DNA of 64,000 nucleotides from Aquimarina sp. Aq78 (lineage in GTDB: Bacteria > Bacteroidota > Bacteroidia > Flavobacteriales > Flavobacteriaceae). A program made the translations under genes and the position numbers. The stretch spans positions 236,986 through 300,985 of the forward strand of contig NZ_OMKA01000029.1 in the NCBI RefSeq assembly GCF_900299525.1, given 5' to 3'. The notes beneath the pieces are model-generated. The model worked only from the letters and a program-made list of their open reading frames with translations. It made no database searches and was not told the origin of the DNA. Below, piece by piece: positions 8,608-16,523 of this stretch; position 1 is the stretch's first letter; each line of letters starts with the position of its first letter.

Positions 8608-9156
8608 ATGAAAGAAAAATCAGGAAAAACACAAGATCTGATCGATAAAAAATTTCTAGAGGAACGTAGTGTATTTCTTTGGGGACAGGTAGATGACAAG
8701 TCGGCTAAACATGTAATCGACAGACTTATGTACCTGGATATGGTAAGTAACAAAGAAATCAAACTATATATTAATAGTCCTGGAGGATACGTTACTTCAG
8801 GGTTTGCAATGTATGATACGATTAAAAGTTTAAAAAGTCCGGTTTCTACTATTTGCACTGGATTAGCTGCTTCTATGGGATCAATACTTCTAAGTGTAGG
8901 CGAAAAAGGTCGAAGATTTATCCAGCCTCATGCAAAAGTGATGATTCATCAGCCAAGTGGTGGTGCCAGAGGACAAGCTTCTAACATCGAAATTCAGGCA
9001 GCAGAAATTCTTAAGACCAAAGAGCTAAGTGCTCAAATACTTGCTGATAACTGCGGACAAGATGTTGAGAAAGTATTGAAGGACTTTAATCGTGATTATT
9101 GGATGGATGCTCAAGAATCATTAGAGTACGGAATTATAGACGGAATTCTGGAATAA
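8608..9156 (+). CDS. ClpP-type serine protease subunit
   Basis: This is a ClpP-family peptidase of 182 residues from the chosen start. The catalytic triad is visible as Ser89 (GLAASMGS), His114 (MIHQPSGG) and Asp163 (NRDYWMD); YINSPGGYVTSGFAMYD is the family oxyanion-loop region. ClpP forms a barrel that degrades unfolded substrates passed in by a ClpX/A/C-type ATPase. An upstream TTG (8542) could extend it by 22 residues, but those residues do not look like ClpP and the ATG at 8608 fits the family. The usual partners tig and clpX are not adjacent, so this may be a second ClpP paralogue; whether another copy exists cannot be seen here. Confidence 0.88.
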   Translation: MKEKSGKTQDLIDKKFLEERSVFLWGQVDDKSAKHVIDRLMYLDMVSNKEIKLYINSPGGYVTSGFAMYDTIKSLKSPVSTICTGLAASMGSILLSVGEKGRRFIQPHAKVMIHQPSGGARGQASNIEIQAAEILKTKELSAQILADNCGQDVEKVLKDFNRDYWMDAQESLEYGIIDGILE

Positions 9157-9195
9157 TACATACAGAAATGATATAATTGTAATCCGATTATACCT

Positions 9196-9921
9196 ATGGT
9201 AAGAAGAGATTTTATTGGTATTAGTGCTCTGGGGATGATCGGAGTTTCATTATCATCATTTTCTATGCTTCAGTTAGAATTCTCTAAAGATGATCTTATG
9301 GGAAAAAGCAATCCATCACTTTTTGGTGATGGATATAAGCTTCGAAAAGATGCTTATGAAGCTTTTCTTAAAATGAAGACTGAAGCACTAAAAAGTGGAT
9401 TCAAAATAAAAGTTGTTTCCAGCTATAGAAACTATGCACACCAGAATCGAATCTGGGAACGTAAATACAAAAAGTTTACAACTGAAGGGTTATCTCCTAT
9501 TAAAGCAATACAAAAGATTATAGAATATTCTACAATTCCTGGTACATCAAGACATCACTGGGGTACCGATTTAGATATTGTAGATGGTAATGCTGCACAA
9601 CCCAAAGGATTGCTTCTTGCCGAGAATTTTGAGGGTGATGGTCCATTTTGTAAGTTTAAAGAATGGATGGATAAACATGCTAACTCTTTTGGCTTCTATC
9701 TTGTATATACAGATAAAGAAAACAGAAAAGGTTTTAAATATGAACCTTGGCACTATTCGTATGCTCCACTTTCTATTCCTATGCTAAAAGCATATCAGAA
9801 ACTAGATATTGCTACAGAGTTAAAAAAGGCGAATTTACTTGGTAGTAACTTCTTCTCAGAAGACTTCATTAAACAATATATTACAGAGAATATATCCGAT
9901 ATTAACCCAGAATTATTATAG
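9196..9921 (+). CDS. VanY/M15-type D-alanyl-D-alanine carboxypeptidase
   Basis: The 241-residue protein starts with an RRDFIGISALGMIGVS-type export signal; the twin Arg suggests but does not prove Tat export. The M15B zinc peptidase signature is present: SSYRNYAHQNRIW (about 75-88), SRHHWGTDLDIVD (about 118-130, zinc His and Asp) and EPWHYSY (about 182, second zinc His and its neighbouring Trp). This family cuts D-Ala-D-Ala or L,D links in peptidoglycan peptides, here presumably in the periplasm. It lies 39 bases after the ClpP-like gene in the same direction. The exact peptide specificity cannot be told. Confidence 0.88.
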   Translation: MVRRDFIGISALGMIGVSLSSFSMLQLEFSKDDLMGKSNPSLFGDGYKLRKDAYEAFLKMKTEALKSGFKIKVVSSYRNYAHQNRIWERKYKKFTTEGLSPIKAIQKIIEYSTIPGTSRHHWGTDLDIVDGNAAQPKGLLLAENFEGDGPFCKFKEWMDKHANSFGFYLVYTDKENRKGFKYEPWHYSYAPLSIPMLKAYQKLDIATELKKANLLGSNFFSEDFIKQYITENISDINPELL

Positions 9922-10120
9922 TAATATAAAATTCTTATTATTTTTATAATCCCCCATAAAAATGTTCCTTTTAACTCAAAATCACCTTTTTACTATTTCA
10001 TCGCATCCTATGCTATGTGTAAAATTCTTCTTTTTCGGTTAAATCAAAAAAGTCAAGATGAATTCTATATACTAAAATTATACTATTTTAGTTATTTATT
10101 AAAATAAAGACCCCATACTA

Positions 10121-10594
10121 ATGAAAACTTCTTTAATTAAATATTTTTGTGCTTTTATTCTTTTATGTACTGCCTTTTCTTGTTCTAAAGATGATGACAA
10201 TACCATTACAGAAACTCCAAGTGAGGTTTCGATTACAGACGAAATACTAAAATTGGTAAATGAATACCGACAAGGTAAAGGGCTAGATGCATTAGCAAAA
10301 AATACAACTGCCGAAGAATTAGCTGCGGATCATACACGATATATGATTTCTAAAGGTAATATCAACCATGATAATTTTGATGCTAAATTCAAAACTTTAC
10401 GAGAAAAGGAAAATGCTACAGGAATGGCAGAAAATGTAGCTAGTTTTTATCCCGATGCCCAAAGTGTTGTAGCTGGATGGATTGACAGTGAAGGACATAG
10501 AAAAAACATTGAGGGTAACTACACCCACACTGGTATTGCTGCTATAAAAGATGAAAGTGGCAGATACTACTATACACAAATTTTTTACCGCTAA
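10121..10594 (+). CDS. CAP/SCP-domain lipoprotein
   Basis: The 157-residue protein begins with a lipoprotein signal (LCTAFSC, acylated Cys at about residue 21) followed by KDDDN, the acidic stretch common after the Cys in this phylum. The rest is a CAP domain: LVNEYRQGKGLDAL, then EELAADHTRYM, HDNF, AENVA and SEGHRKNIEG. His and Glu residues in these motifs form the family cavity. Bacterial CAP proteins are secreted or surface-bound and mostly of unknown function. It stands alone between two short intergenic regions and is followed by a strong hairpin. Confidence 0.9.
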   Translation: MKTSLIKYFCAFILLCTAFSCSKDDDNTITETPSEVSITDEILKLVNEYRQGKGLDALAKNTTAEELAADHTRYMISKGNINHDNFDAKFKTLREKENATGMAENVASFYPDAQSVVAGWIDSEGHRKNIEGNYTHTGIAAIKDESGRYYYTQIFYR

Positions 10595-10663
10595 ACTCTG
10601 CAAACTCAACTATGCAAGGTTAGCACTAATCTTGTTCTTTAACTAAGAACGGTACCTCTAGTG

Positions 10664-10707
10664 GTTGCTTACTAAAAAGTGTTTTTTGCATTTTATTAGT
10701 AAGCAAC
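10664..10707 (+). terminator. Hairpin after the CAP-domain gene
   Basis: GTTGCTTACTAA (10664-10675) and TTAGTAAGCAAC (10696-10707) form a perfect 12-bp stem with a 20-base loop, followed by TTTTATATTTATT. It fits an intrinsic terminator, although the loop is long. Confidence 0.65.
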
Positions 10708-10755
10708 TTTTATATTTATTAACTTTAAACTTTTCGATATCAAAATTAGTTTATA

Positions 10756-11526
10756 ATGAGACGTGGCGGCTTAAAAATTAGAATATTAATAGGTTTAGCA
10801 ATTATAGCATTTGCATTTTTCAAAAAATGTAATAATAAAACACTAAATCCCTATACGGATAGAGTACAAAATATTAATATGACAAGTGATCAGGAAATAG
10901 CTATAGGATTACAAAGTGCTCCTGAAATGGCCCAGCAACACGGAGGATTATACCCTGATCAAAAATTACAAAGCTATATCGATATGATTGGAAACAAATT
11001 AGTCAATTCGAGTATGGCAAAACAAACTCCTTACAAATATGAATTTCACTTATTAGCCGATCCAAATACTATTAATGCTTTTGCATTACCAGGAGGGCAA
11101 ATATTTATAACCTATGCTTTGTTATCCAAATTAGAAAATGAAGATCAGGTTGCTGGTGTGTTAGGTCATGAAATTGGCCACGTATTAGGGCGGCATTCTG
11201 CAGAAAGAATAGCAGAACACGAATTTTGGAAAACTATATCTACTGGGGCATCAGTTGGTGCAGATGCTGGAGGAATTGTAAATGGCATCGGACAAAATGT
11301 TTTATTAAAAAATGGCCGTGGTGATGAATTAGAAAGTGATAAACTAGGTATTTTGTTTATGATCAATTCGGGCTACAATCCTGAAGAAATGATTGGCGTG
11401 ATGAAAATTCTAAAAGCTGCTGCCGGACCTAACCGTACTCCTGAGTTTCAAAGCTCCCACCCTGATCCCGAAAATCGCATAGAAAAAATCAAAGAGGCAA
11501 TACGAGAATATAGTAATGTGCAATAA
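10756..11526 (+). CDS. M48 family zinc metallopeptidase
   Basis: The 256-residue protein has an N-terminal hydrophobic segment (about residues 8-22) and then a peptidase M48 domain with HEIGH at 138-142. The downstream Glu zinc ligand is likely in GDELESDKLGI. The C-terminal HPDPENRIEKI is typical of the M48C/Oma1/BepA-like group, which performs quality control on envelope proteins. The segment may be a membrane anchor or signal peptide; a Cys occurs at the end of KKC, but a lipobox is not convincing. It is transcribed alone and converges on the ankyrin genes. Confidence 0.9.
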   Translation: MRRGGLKIRILIGLAIIAFAFFKKCNNKTLNPYTDRVQNINMTSDQEIAIGLQSAPEMAQQHGGLYPDQKLQSYIDMIGNKLVNSSMAKQTPYKYEFHLLADPNTINAFALPGGQIFITYALLSKLENEDQVAGVLGHEIGHVLGRHSAERIAEHEFWKTISTGASVGADAGGIVNGIGQNVLLKNGRGDELESDKLGILFMINSGYNPEEMIGVMKILKAAAGPNRTPEFQSSHPDPENRIEKIKEAIREYSNVQ

Positions 11527-11560
11527 AAAACCATTGCCTGTTTATATCAACAAGCAATGG
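11524..11560 (-). terminator. Terminator of the first ankyrin gene
   Basis: CCATTGC and GCAATGG pair, with a one-base mismatch and then TGTT/AACA inside and a 6-base loop. Read on the minus strand, the hairpin is followed by a run of Ts (complement of 11525-11530), so it serves the minus-strand gene that ends at 11570. Confidence 0.75.
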
Positions 11561-11569
11561 CTTCAAAAC

Positions 11570-11950
11570 TTATGACAGTTTCTCTAGAAGAGCTACTGCA
11601 TCCTTAGCATTAGATAGCTTTGCAAATTTCATTGCTGTATAGCCTTTACTATCTCTGGTTTTGATATTTGCTCCATTTTTCACAAGCACTTTAATAATAT
11701 CTGTACGGTTATATCGTGCAGCATACATAAGTGGGGTCATCCCGTCGGATTTTTGATTAACATCACTACCGAGTTCAATCAATTTTTTTACGGTTTCTAA
11801 ATCTCCTTTTACAATTGCCATACAAAACGGACTTGTCTTATATGTTGAAAGATCATAATTATGACTGGCGGTAGTCACATTTGTTTCTGCAGCTATACTT
11901 ACAGAGGTAATACACATAACCAATAAGGTTGCTAAAACTGTTTTTTTCAT
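11570..11950 (-). CDS. Secreted ankyrin-repeat protein (paralogue 1)
   Basis: The 126-residue protein has a signal peptide (about residues 1-21, ending SIAAE). It then has SPFCMAIVKGDLETVKKLIE and two to three ankyrin repeats, seen as GMTPLMYAARYNRTDIIKVL and DSKGYTAMKFAKLSNAKDAV. Ankyrin repeats bind proteins; the partner is unknown. It is a tandem paralogue of the gene at 12164-12547 on the same strand, with the same length and layout, so the pair arose by duplication. Each gene has its own terminator, so they may be separate transcripts. Confidence 0.85.
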   Translation of the reverse strand: MKKTVLATLLVMCITSVSIAAETNVTTASHNYDLSTYKTSPFCMAIVKGDLETVKKLIELGSDVNQKSDGMTPLMYAARYNRTDIIKVLVKNGANIKTRDSKGYTAMKFAKLSNAKDAVALLEKLS

Positions 11951-12097
11951 GATGAAATTGATTTTAAGTTATTTGATTGACTTATATACAGTACGACCTT
12001 AGAATCGATATCATGTTACACCTACTTTTGCCAAATAACACGAATTTAACTTTCTCATAACAAAATATTCTGATAAAATCGATGCATTTTTAAGCAA

Positions 12098-12135
12098 TAA
12101 ACCCGCCTACCATTACAAAATGATAGACGGGTTTA
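12098..12135 (-). terminator. Terminator of the second ankyrin gene
   Basis: Arms 12098-12114 and 12119-12135 surround the loop ACAA. On the minus-strand RNA the two mismatches become G-U pairs, giving a 17-bp stem; on the plus strand they would be C-A mismatches. This shows that the hairpin evolved for the minus-strand gene. Confidence 0.85.
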
Positions 12136-12163
12136 TACAGGTTTTAAAACTAATTCTGAGTAA

Positions 12164-12547
12164 TTATTTTTTCTTAAGCTCTGAGATCAAAGCCATAGCT
12201 TCTTTGGCTCCTGATATTTCTGCATATTTCATTGCAGTATAGCCTTTCGTATTTTTAAGATTGATTTTTGCACCGTTAGCAACCAAAAGTTTAATGATTT
12301 CTAATCTATTATAACGAGCTGCATACATAAGAGGTGTCATACCCTCCGAAAATTTATTTACTTCACTCCCTAATTCAACCATTTTTTTTACCATTTCATA
12401 GTCGCCTTTAGCGATTGAAATACAAAAAGGAGATACATTAATAATTTCTGTTTTTACAACCTTATACGATTTAAGGTTTTTCACGGGATCATTTGCTAAA
12501 ACTAGACCAACCGTCATACACATTACTAAAATTGATAGCTTTTTCAT
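12164..12547 (-). CDS. Secreted ankyrin-repeat protein (paralogue 2)
   Basis: This 127-residue protein has a signal peptide (cleavage near VLANDP). It then has SPFCISIAKGDYEMVKKMVE and ankyrin repeats with GMTPLMYAARYNRLEIIKLL and NTKGYTAMKYAEISGAKEAM. Long blocks are identical or nearly so to the protein at 11570-11950, including the unusual SPFC at the start of the first repeat. The two genes are about 210 bases apart on the same strand. A periplasmic or surface protein-binding role is likely; the target is not known. Confidence 0.85.
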   Translation of the reverse strand: MKKLSILVMCMTVGLVLANDPVKNLKSYKVVKTEIINVSPFCISIAKGDYEMVKKMVELGSEVNKFSEGMTPLMYAARYNRLEIIKLLVANGAKINLKNTKGYTAMKYAEISGAKEAMALISELKKK

Positions 12548-12755
12548 TTTTTATTTTTATAAGTTCATTATTGATTTGCGCTATGTCAAAATTTGACGCC
12601 GCAAATGAATTACATTATTCTCATAAAAAACAGTCTAATTTTAAGAATAACTTACTTTTAACCTTCCCTACACAAATTCGTTAATAATTTCACAAAAAAG
12701 ACGCGTCAGATAATATTACAAAAAGGTATAAATCACATAGGAATAACATAAGCTT

Positions 12756-12787
12756 TTTGTATGCTTGTAAGTGAAGTTGTAACTTTG
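12756..12787 (+). promoter_or_regulatory. Promoter of gpmI
   Basis: TTTG (12756-12759), a 20-base spacer and TAACTTTG (12780-12787) match the Bacteroidota -33/-7 consensus. The start site would leave a leader of about 65 bases before the ATG at 12859. Confidence 0.65.
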
Positions 12788-12858
12788 TTTCTTATTTCAT
12801 TTTTTTGAGATTCAAGTTCAAAAAATAACCAACCAAAAACCATAATTAAGAATACATT

Positions 12859-14376
12859 ATGAACAAAAAAGTAATCCTGATGATCCTGGATGGATGGGGA
12901 ACATCACCTGACCCTAAAGTATCCGCCATCGATCATGCAAACACTTCGTATATCGATAGTTTATACACTCACTACCCTAATGCTTCTTTACGTACAGATG
13001 GACTTCATGTAGGTTTACCAGATGGACAAATGGGAAATAGTGAGGTTGGTCATATGAACCTTGGGGCTGGCAGAATTGTATATCAGGATTTGGCCAAAAT
13101 CAATATGGCAGTCAAAAACAACACTTTAAAAGACGAATCTGTTCTTCTAGATGCTTTTCGTTATGCCAAAGAAAAAAACAAAAATGTTCATTTACTTGGC
13201 CTGGTAAGCGACGGTGGGGTTCACTCTCATATCAATCATATTAAAGGGCTACTTGATGCAGCTCATTCTTATGAATTAAAAAATGTTTTCCTTCATGCAT
13301 TTACCGATGGTCGTGATGTAGATCCTAAATCTGGTAAAAGTCACATTAAAAACATCCAGGATTACATGTCCAATACCACAGGCAAATTAGCTTCTATCAT
13401 AGGAAGATACTATGCCATGGATAGAGACAAAAGATGGGAACGTGTTAAATTAGCTTATGACCTATTGGTAAATGGAATTGGAGAAACCAGCACTGATGCC
13501 TTGGATAGCATTCAAAATAGTTATGATAATGACATTACAGATGAATTTATCAAACCAATTATATTACAAGAAAATGGAGCATCGGTAGCCACAATAAATA
13601 ATGACGATGTTGTAATTTTCTTTAATTTCAGAACAGACCGAGGCAGAGAGTTAACCGAAATGCTTTCTCAAAAAGATATGCACGAGTATAATACACACAA
13701 GCTTTCTTTACATTATGTTACAATGACTAATTATGATGAAAACTTTGAAGGTATCAATGTTATTTATAATAAAGATAATATTACTGAAACTCTAGGCGAA
13801 ATCATTTCTAAAGCTGGCAAAACTCAAATTCGAATAGCAGAAACAGAAAAATATCCACACGTTACCTTCTTTTTTTCTGGAGGACAAGAAGAACCTTTTG
13901 ATGGGGAATCCAGAATATTAAGAAATTCTCCAAAAGTAGCAACTTATGATCTTAAACCAGAAATGAGTGCTTATGAGTTAAGAGATGCCCTTGTACCAGA
14001 ACTACAAAAAGGTGATGTCGATTTTGTATGTTTAAACTTTGCAAATGGCGATATGGTCGGGCATACAGGAGTGATGGAAGCTGCTATTAAAGCTTGTGAA
14101 GCCGTAGATCAATGTGTAAAAGATGTAGTAACCGCCGGACTAGAAAACCAATATTCTATTATTATGATTGCGGATCATGGTAATTGCGAAACTATGATTA
14201 ATCCAGATGGCACACCACATACGGCTCATACGACTAATCCTGTTCCTTTTATTTTAATAGATAATGATCAGATAAAAGTAAAAGATGGGGTTTTAGGAGA
14301 TATTGCTCCCACGATTCTTGAGCTTATGGGGATAGAAAAACCTAAAGCTATGACACAAGATTCATTACTAAAATAA
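12859..14376 (+). CDS. gpmI: 2,3-bisphosphoglycerate-independent phosphoglycerate mutase
   Basis: The 505-residue protein has the full length of the iPGM family (EC 5.4.2.12). It interconverts 3- and 2-phosphoglycerate in glycolysis and gluconeogenesis using two metal ions. Visible motifs are MILDGWG (metal Asp), GQMGNSEVGHMNLGAG (the phosphorylated Ser), TDGRDVDPKSG, FNFRTDRGRE and MIADHGNCE (metal ligands). The gene has its own promoter and a strong terminator, so it is probably monocistronic. The start is the only ATG that gives the family N-terminus. Confidence 0.98.
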   Translation: MNKKVILMILDGWGTSPDPKVSAIDHANTSYIDSLYTHYPNASLRTDGLHVGLPDGQMGNSEVGHMNLGAGRIVYQDLAKINMAVKNNTLKDESVLLDAFRYAKEKNKNVHLLGLVSDGGVHSHINHIKGLLDAAHSYELKNVFLHAFTDGRDVDPKSGKSHIKNIQDYMSNTTGKLASIIGRYYAMDRDKRWERVKLAYDLLVNGIGETSTDALDSIQNSYDNDITDEFIKPIILQENGASVATINNDDVVIFFNFRTDRGRELTEMLSQKDMHEYNTHKLSLHYVTMTNYDENFEGINVIYNKDNITETLGEIISKAGKTQIRIAETEKYPHVTFFFSGGQEEPFDGESRILRNSPKVATYDLKPEMSAYELRDALVPELQKGDVDFVCLNFANGDMVGHTGVMEAAIKACEAVDQCVKDVVTAGLENQYSIIMIADHGNCETMINPDGTPHTAHTTNPVPFILIDNDQIKVKDGVLGDIAPTILELMGIEKPKAMTQDSLLK

Positions 14377-14436
14377 TCATCATTAAGATGCTTTCTATAT
14401 AATCTTAAAGCTATTCTTAATAAGAATATAGTAAAC

Positions 14437-14477
14437 AAAAAACACTCTTTATACAACTATGATAAAGAGTGTTTTTT
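14437..14477 (+). terminator. Terminator of gpmI
   Basis: Perfect 16-bp stem (14437-14452 with 14462-14477), 9-base loop, and a T run within and after the right arm. It lies 60 bases after the gpmI stop. Confidence 0.88.
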
Positions 14478-14610
14478 ATTTTTCAAAATTCTTTTATTAC
14501 CTTAACCTAGATTATACCTCTTTATGTAAGTAAAAAAAGTGTAATTAATACGCAGCGAAACCCGATATTCTTGGTTATACATTATATGAGTTAAGCACTA
14601 ACCCTTATTC

Positions 14611-15177
14611 ATGAATATAAAAGAACAAGACAGACTAGTAAAAGCCTGTAAAAAGGGTAATCGGGATGCCATGGAAAAAATATACAACACTTTTGCGCCG
14701 CGAATGATAGCGGTGGGTCTTCGCTATTGTACAAATCAATCTGATGCAGAAGACATTGTACAAGATGCTTTTATTAAAGTGTTTAAAGGCATTCAAAAAT
14801 ATCGTCATAAAGGAACATTGGGGAGTTGGATTGAAAGAATTGTTGTGAATTGTGCCATTGATCATTGGCATAAAATGAAAAAAACGATTTATGTTGATCA
14901 TGAAGATTTCATTAATAAAAATGAGATACAAGAACTAGAAGAGCCCGAAAAAGAGTATCTATCTAAGGAAATATCAATAGAGAAACTAAGAACCTTGATT
15001 AGTGATTTACCAGAACAGTATCGCTATGTTCTAAATCTTTATGCCATAGAAGGATATTCTCATAAAGAAATAGGAAAAATGCTTAACATTAAAGAGAGTA
15101 CATCAAGATCTAACTATACTCGGGCAAGAAAGAAGCTATTAGAGCGTATGAGAAATAATGGAGTTGTAAAGTTTTAA
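14611..15177 (+). CDS. ECF-type RNA polymerase sigma factor
   Basis: The 188-residue protein has sigma-70 region 2 (DAEDIVQDAFIKVFKGIQKY, about 47-66) and region 4 (LPEQYRYVLNLYAIEGYSHKEIG, then a helix-turn-helix with KESTSRSNYTRARKKL). It redirects RNA polymerase to a small regulon in response to an envelope signal. The next gene, 25 bases downstream, is a FecR-like membrane protein, its expected anti-sigma partner. No TonB receptor or SusCD pair lies beside them, unlike the common iron or glycan sigma/FecR loci of this phylum, so the signal is unknown. Confidence 0.93.
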   Translation: MNIKEQDRLVKACKKGNRDAMEKIYNTFAPRMIAVGLRYCTNQSDAEDIVQDAFIKVFKGIQKYRHKGTLGSWIERIVVNCAIDHWHKMKKTIYVDHEDFINKNEIQELEEPEKEYLSKEISIEKLRTLISDLPEQYRYVLNLYAIEGYSHKEIGKMLNIKESTSRSNYTRARKKLLERMRNNGVVKF

Positions 15178-15202
15178 TGTTTAAAACCTAAATGAGTAAC
15201 AA

Positions 15203-16297
15203 ATGAAAGATGACAAAGACCTTTTAAAACCGCTTTTACGAGCAAAGTTTAAAAGTGATTCGGTTATACCATCGAAGGACAGGTTTGATGACATATACAA
15301 TGCAGTACAGGAGCAAAAGGTTAAACGCAATTATATACCTTGGCATGAAATTACTGTAATTGCTATATTGCTTTGCGCTGTATTCATCTTGTATTATGTA
15401 ATGAATGATACTACTTCAGAAAAAACAGACATCACTCCACCACTTAAAGAAAATATCGATTCTATCGAGCCAAAAAATGATCAAACTACAATCCAAACAG
15501 AAGAGCAACCAAAAATTATTGAAGTCAAACCTGTAGAATCCAATACAGATTCTAAATCTGTAAAAACAGCCAAAACAGAAACTTTTTCTATCGACTCTAC
15601 CATTTTAGAACCAGACGAGGAAAGTAAAGAAAAAGGATTTATTGGAGTATCCTATATCGCTTCAGAAAAATATGCTTCAACAAAAAACACTAAGTATATT
15701 AAACTTCCTGATTCGAGTATAATGGTAATGAGGAAAAATAGTAAAGTTAACTTTAATACTTCAATACAAAGTTATCGAAGAGTTGATCTTATTGGTACCA
15801 TATTCTTTTCAATACAGAAAAATGAATCAAAACCATTTGTTATACACGGAAAATATTGTAATGTTCAAGTTAGCGGAAATTCTTTTGCAATATCTACAGA
15901 AAAAGATGCTGATTATATCACACTTGTTAAAGGTTCTGCAGAAATAATCCATCGTAAAACTGGTGATAAACAAAAAGTAGTTTCGGGGCAAAGTTTTAGT
16001 ATCAATAGCCAGGAAATTATTCTCCTTAAAAGATCTCCTAATCAATTTGCCTGGAAAACTGGTGTTCTACATTATAAAAATGTTAGTGTGAGTCAAATTA
16101 TCCATGATTTAGGAGAAAACTTTGATGCCAAAATTAGACTAAAACGCAGTCCTTTACTCGATTGCAAATACACTGGATCTTTTAGCAATGCAACTACCGA
16201 AAAAGTCCTTGATGAATTGGCTAAGAAGTTAAATATAAAAATAGAAAAGGAAGGCGATATTTTTATAATTATAGGAGAAGGTAATTGCGCAGATTAA
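15203..16297 (+). CDS. FecR-family anti-sigma regulator
   Basis: The 364-residue protein has a short cytoplasmic N-terminus (residues 1-48, where the sigma factor would bind) and one membrane segment at about 49-67 (TVIAILLCAVFILYYVM). A T/E/K-rich linker follows, then a periplasmic FecR domain (YIKLPDSSIMVMRKNSKVNF, then GTIFFSIQK and SGNSFAIST). The C-terminal DUF4974-type domain (about 285-360, LHYKNVSVSQIIHDLG) usually contacts a receptor plug. It would hold or activate the ECF sigma encoded just upstream. No receptor gene is linked, so the sensor partner must lie elsewhere or the pair works alone. Confidence 0.9.
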   Translation: MKDDKDLLKPLLRAKFKSDSVIPSKDRFDDIYNAVQEQKVKRNYIPWHEITVIAILLCAVFILYYVMNDTTSEKTDITPPLKENIDSIEPKNDQTTIQTEEQPKIIEVKPVESNTDSKSVKTAKTETFSIDSTILEPDEESKEKGFIGVSYIASEKYASTKNTKYIKLPDSSIMVMRKNSKVNFNTSIQSYRRVDLIGTIFFSIQKNESKPFVIHGKYCNVQVSGNSFAISTEKDADYITLVKGSAEIIHRKTGDKQKVVSGQSFSINSQEIILLKRSPNQFAWKTGVLHYKNVSVSQIIHDLGENFDAKIRLKRSPLLDCKYTGSFSNATTEKVLDELAKKLNIKIEKEGDIFIIIGEGNCAD

Positions 16298-16387
16298 AAA
16301 TTCGCATAACATAAAGATCTTCTTTGTAAACTCTAAAAAGATATTTTAACACATCTGATTCTTTTTAGTGCTTCTTACTATAAATAC

Positions 16388-16444
16388 AACCCGTTGTGCA
16401 TTTGAGATTTTTTATGCTATTAATTTCTAAATACACAACGGGTT
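16388..16444. repeat. Small palindromic element, intact copy
   Basis: Perfect 11-base inverted repeats AACCCGTTGTG (16388-16398) and CACAACGGGTT (16434-16444) enclose 35 bases. The same sequence, inside and out, recurs at 25851-26044, where it is split by another palindrome. The element is non-coding and could also form a hairpin in RNA. Confidence 0.85.
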
Positions 16445-16467
16445 ATAAATACATTATTTGTATATTA

Positions 16468-16505
16468 AAAAACCGGTCTATAAAGTGTTTTATAGACCGG
16501 TTTTT
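16468..16505. terminator. Bidirectional terminator between fecR-like and lipoprotein genes
   Basis: Perfect 17-bp stem (16468-16484 with 16489-16505), loop GTGT, with A and T runs at the two ends. It lies between convergent genes and can end both transcripts. Confidence 0.88.
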
Positions 16506-16523
16506 AAAATTTGATATATTGTT

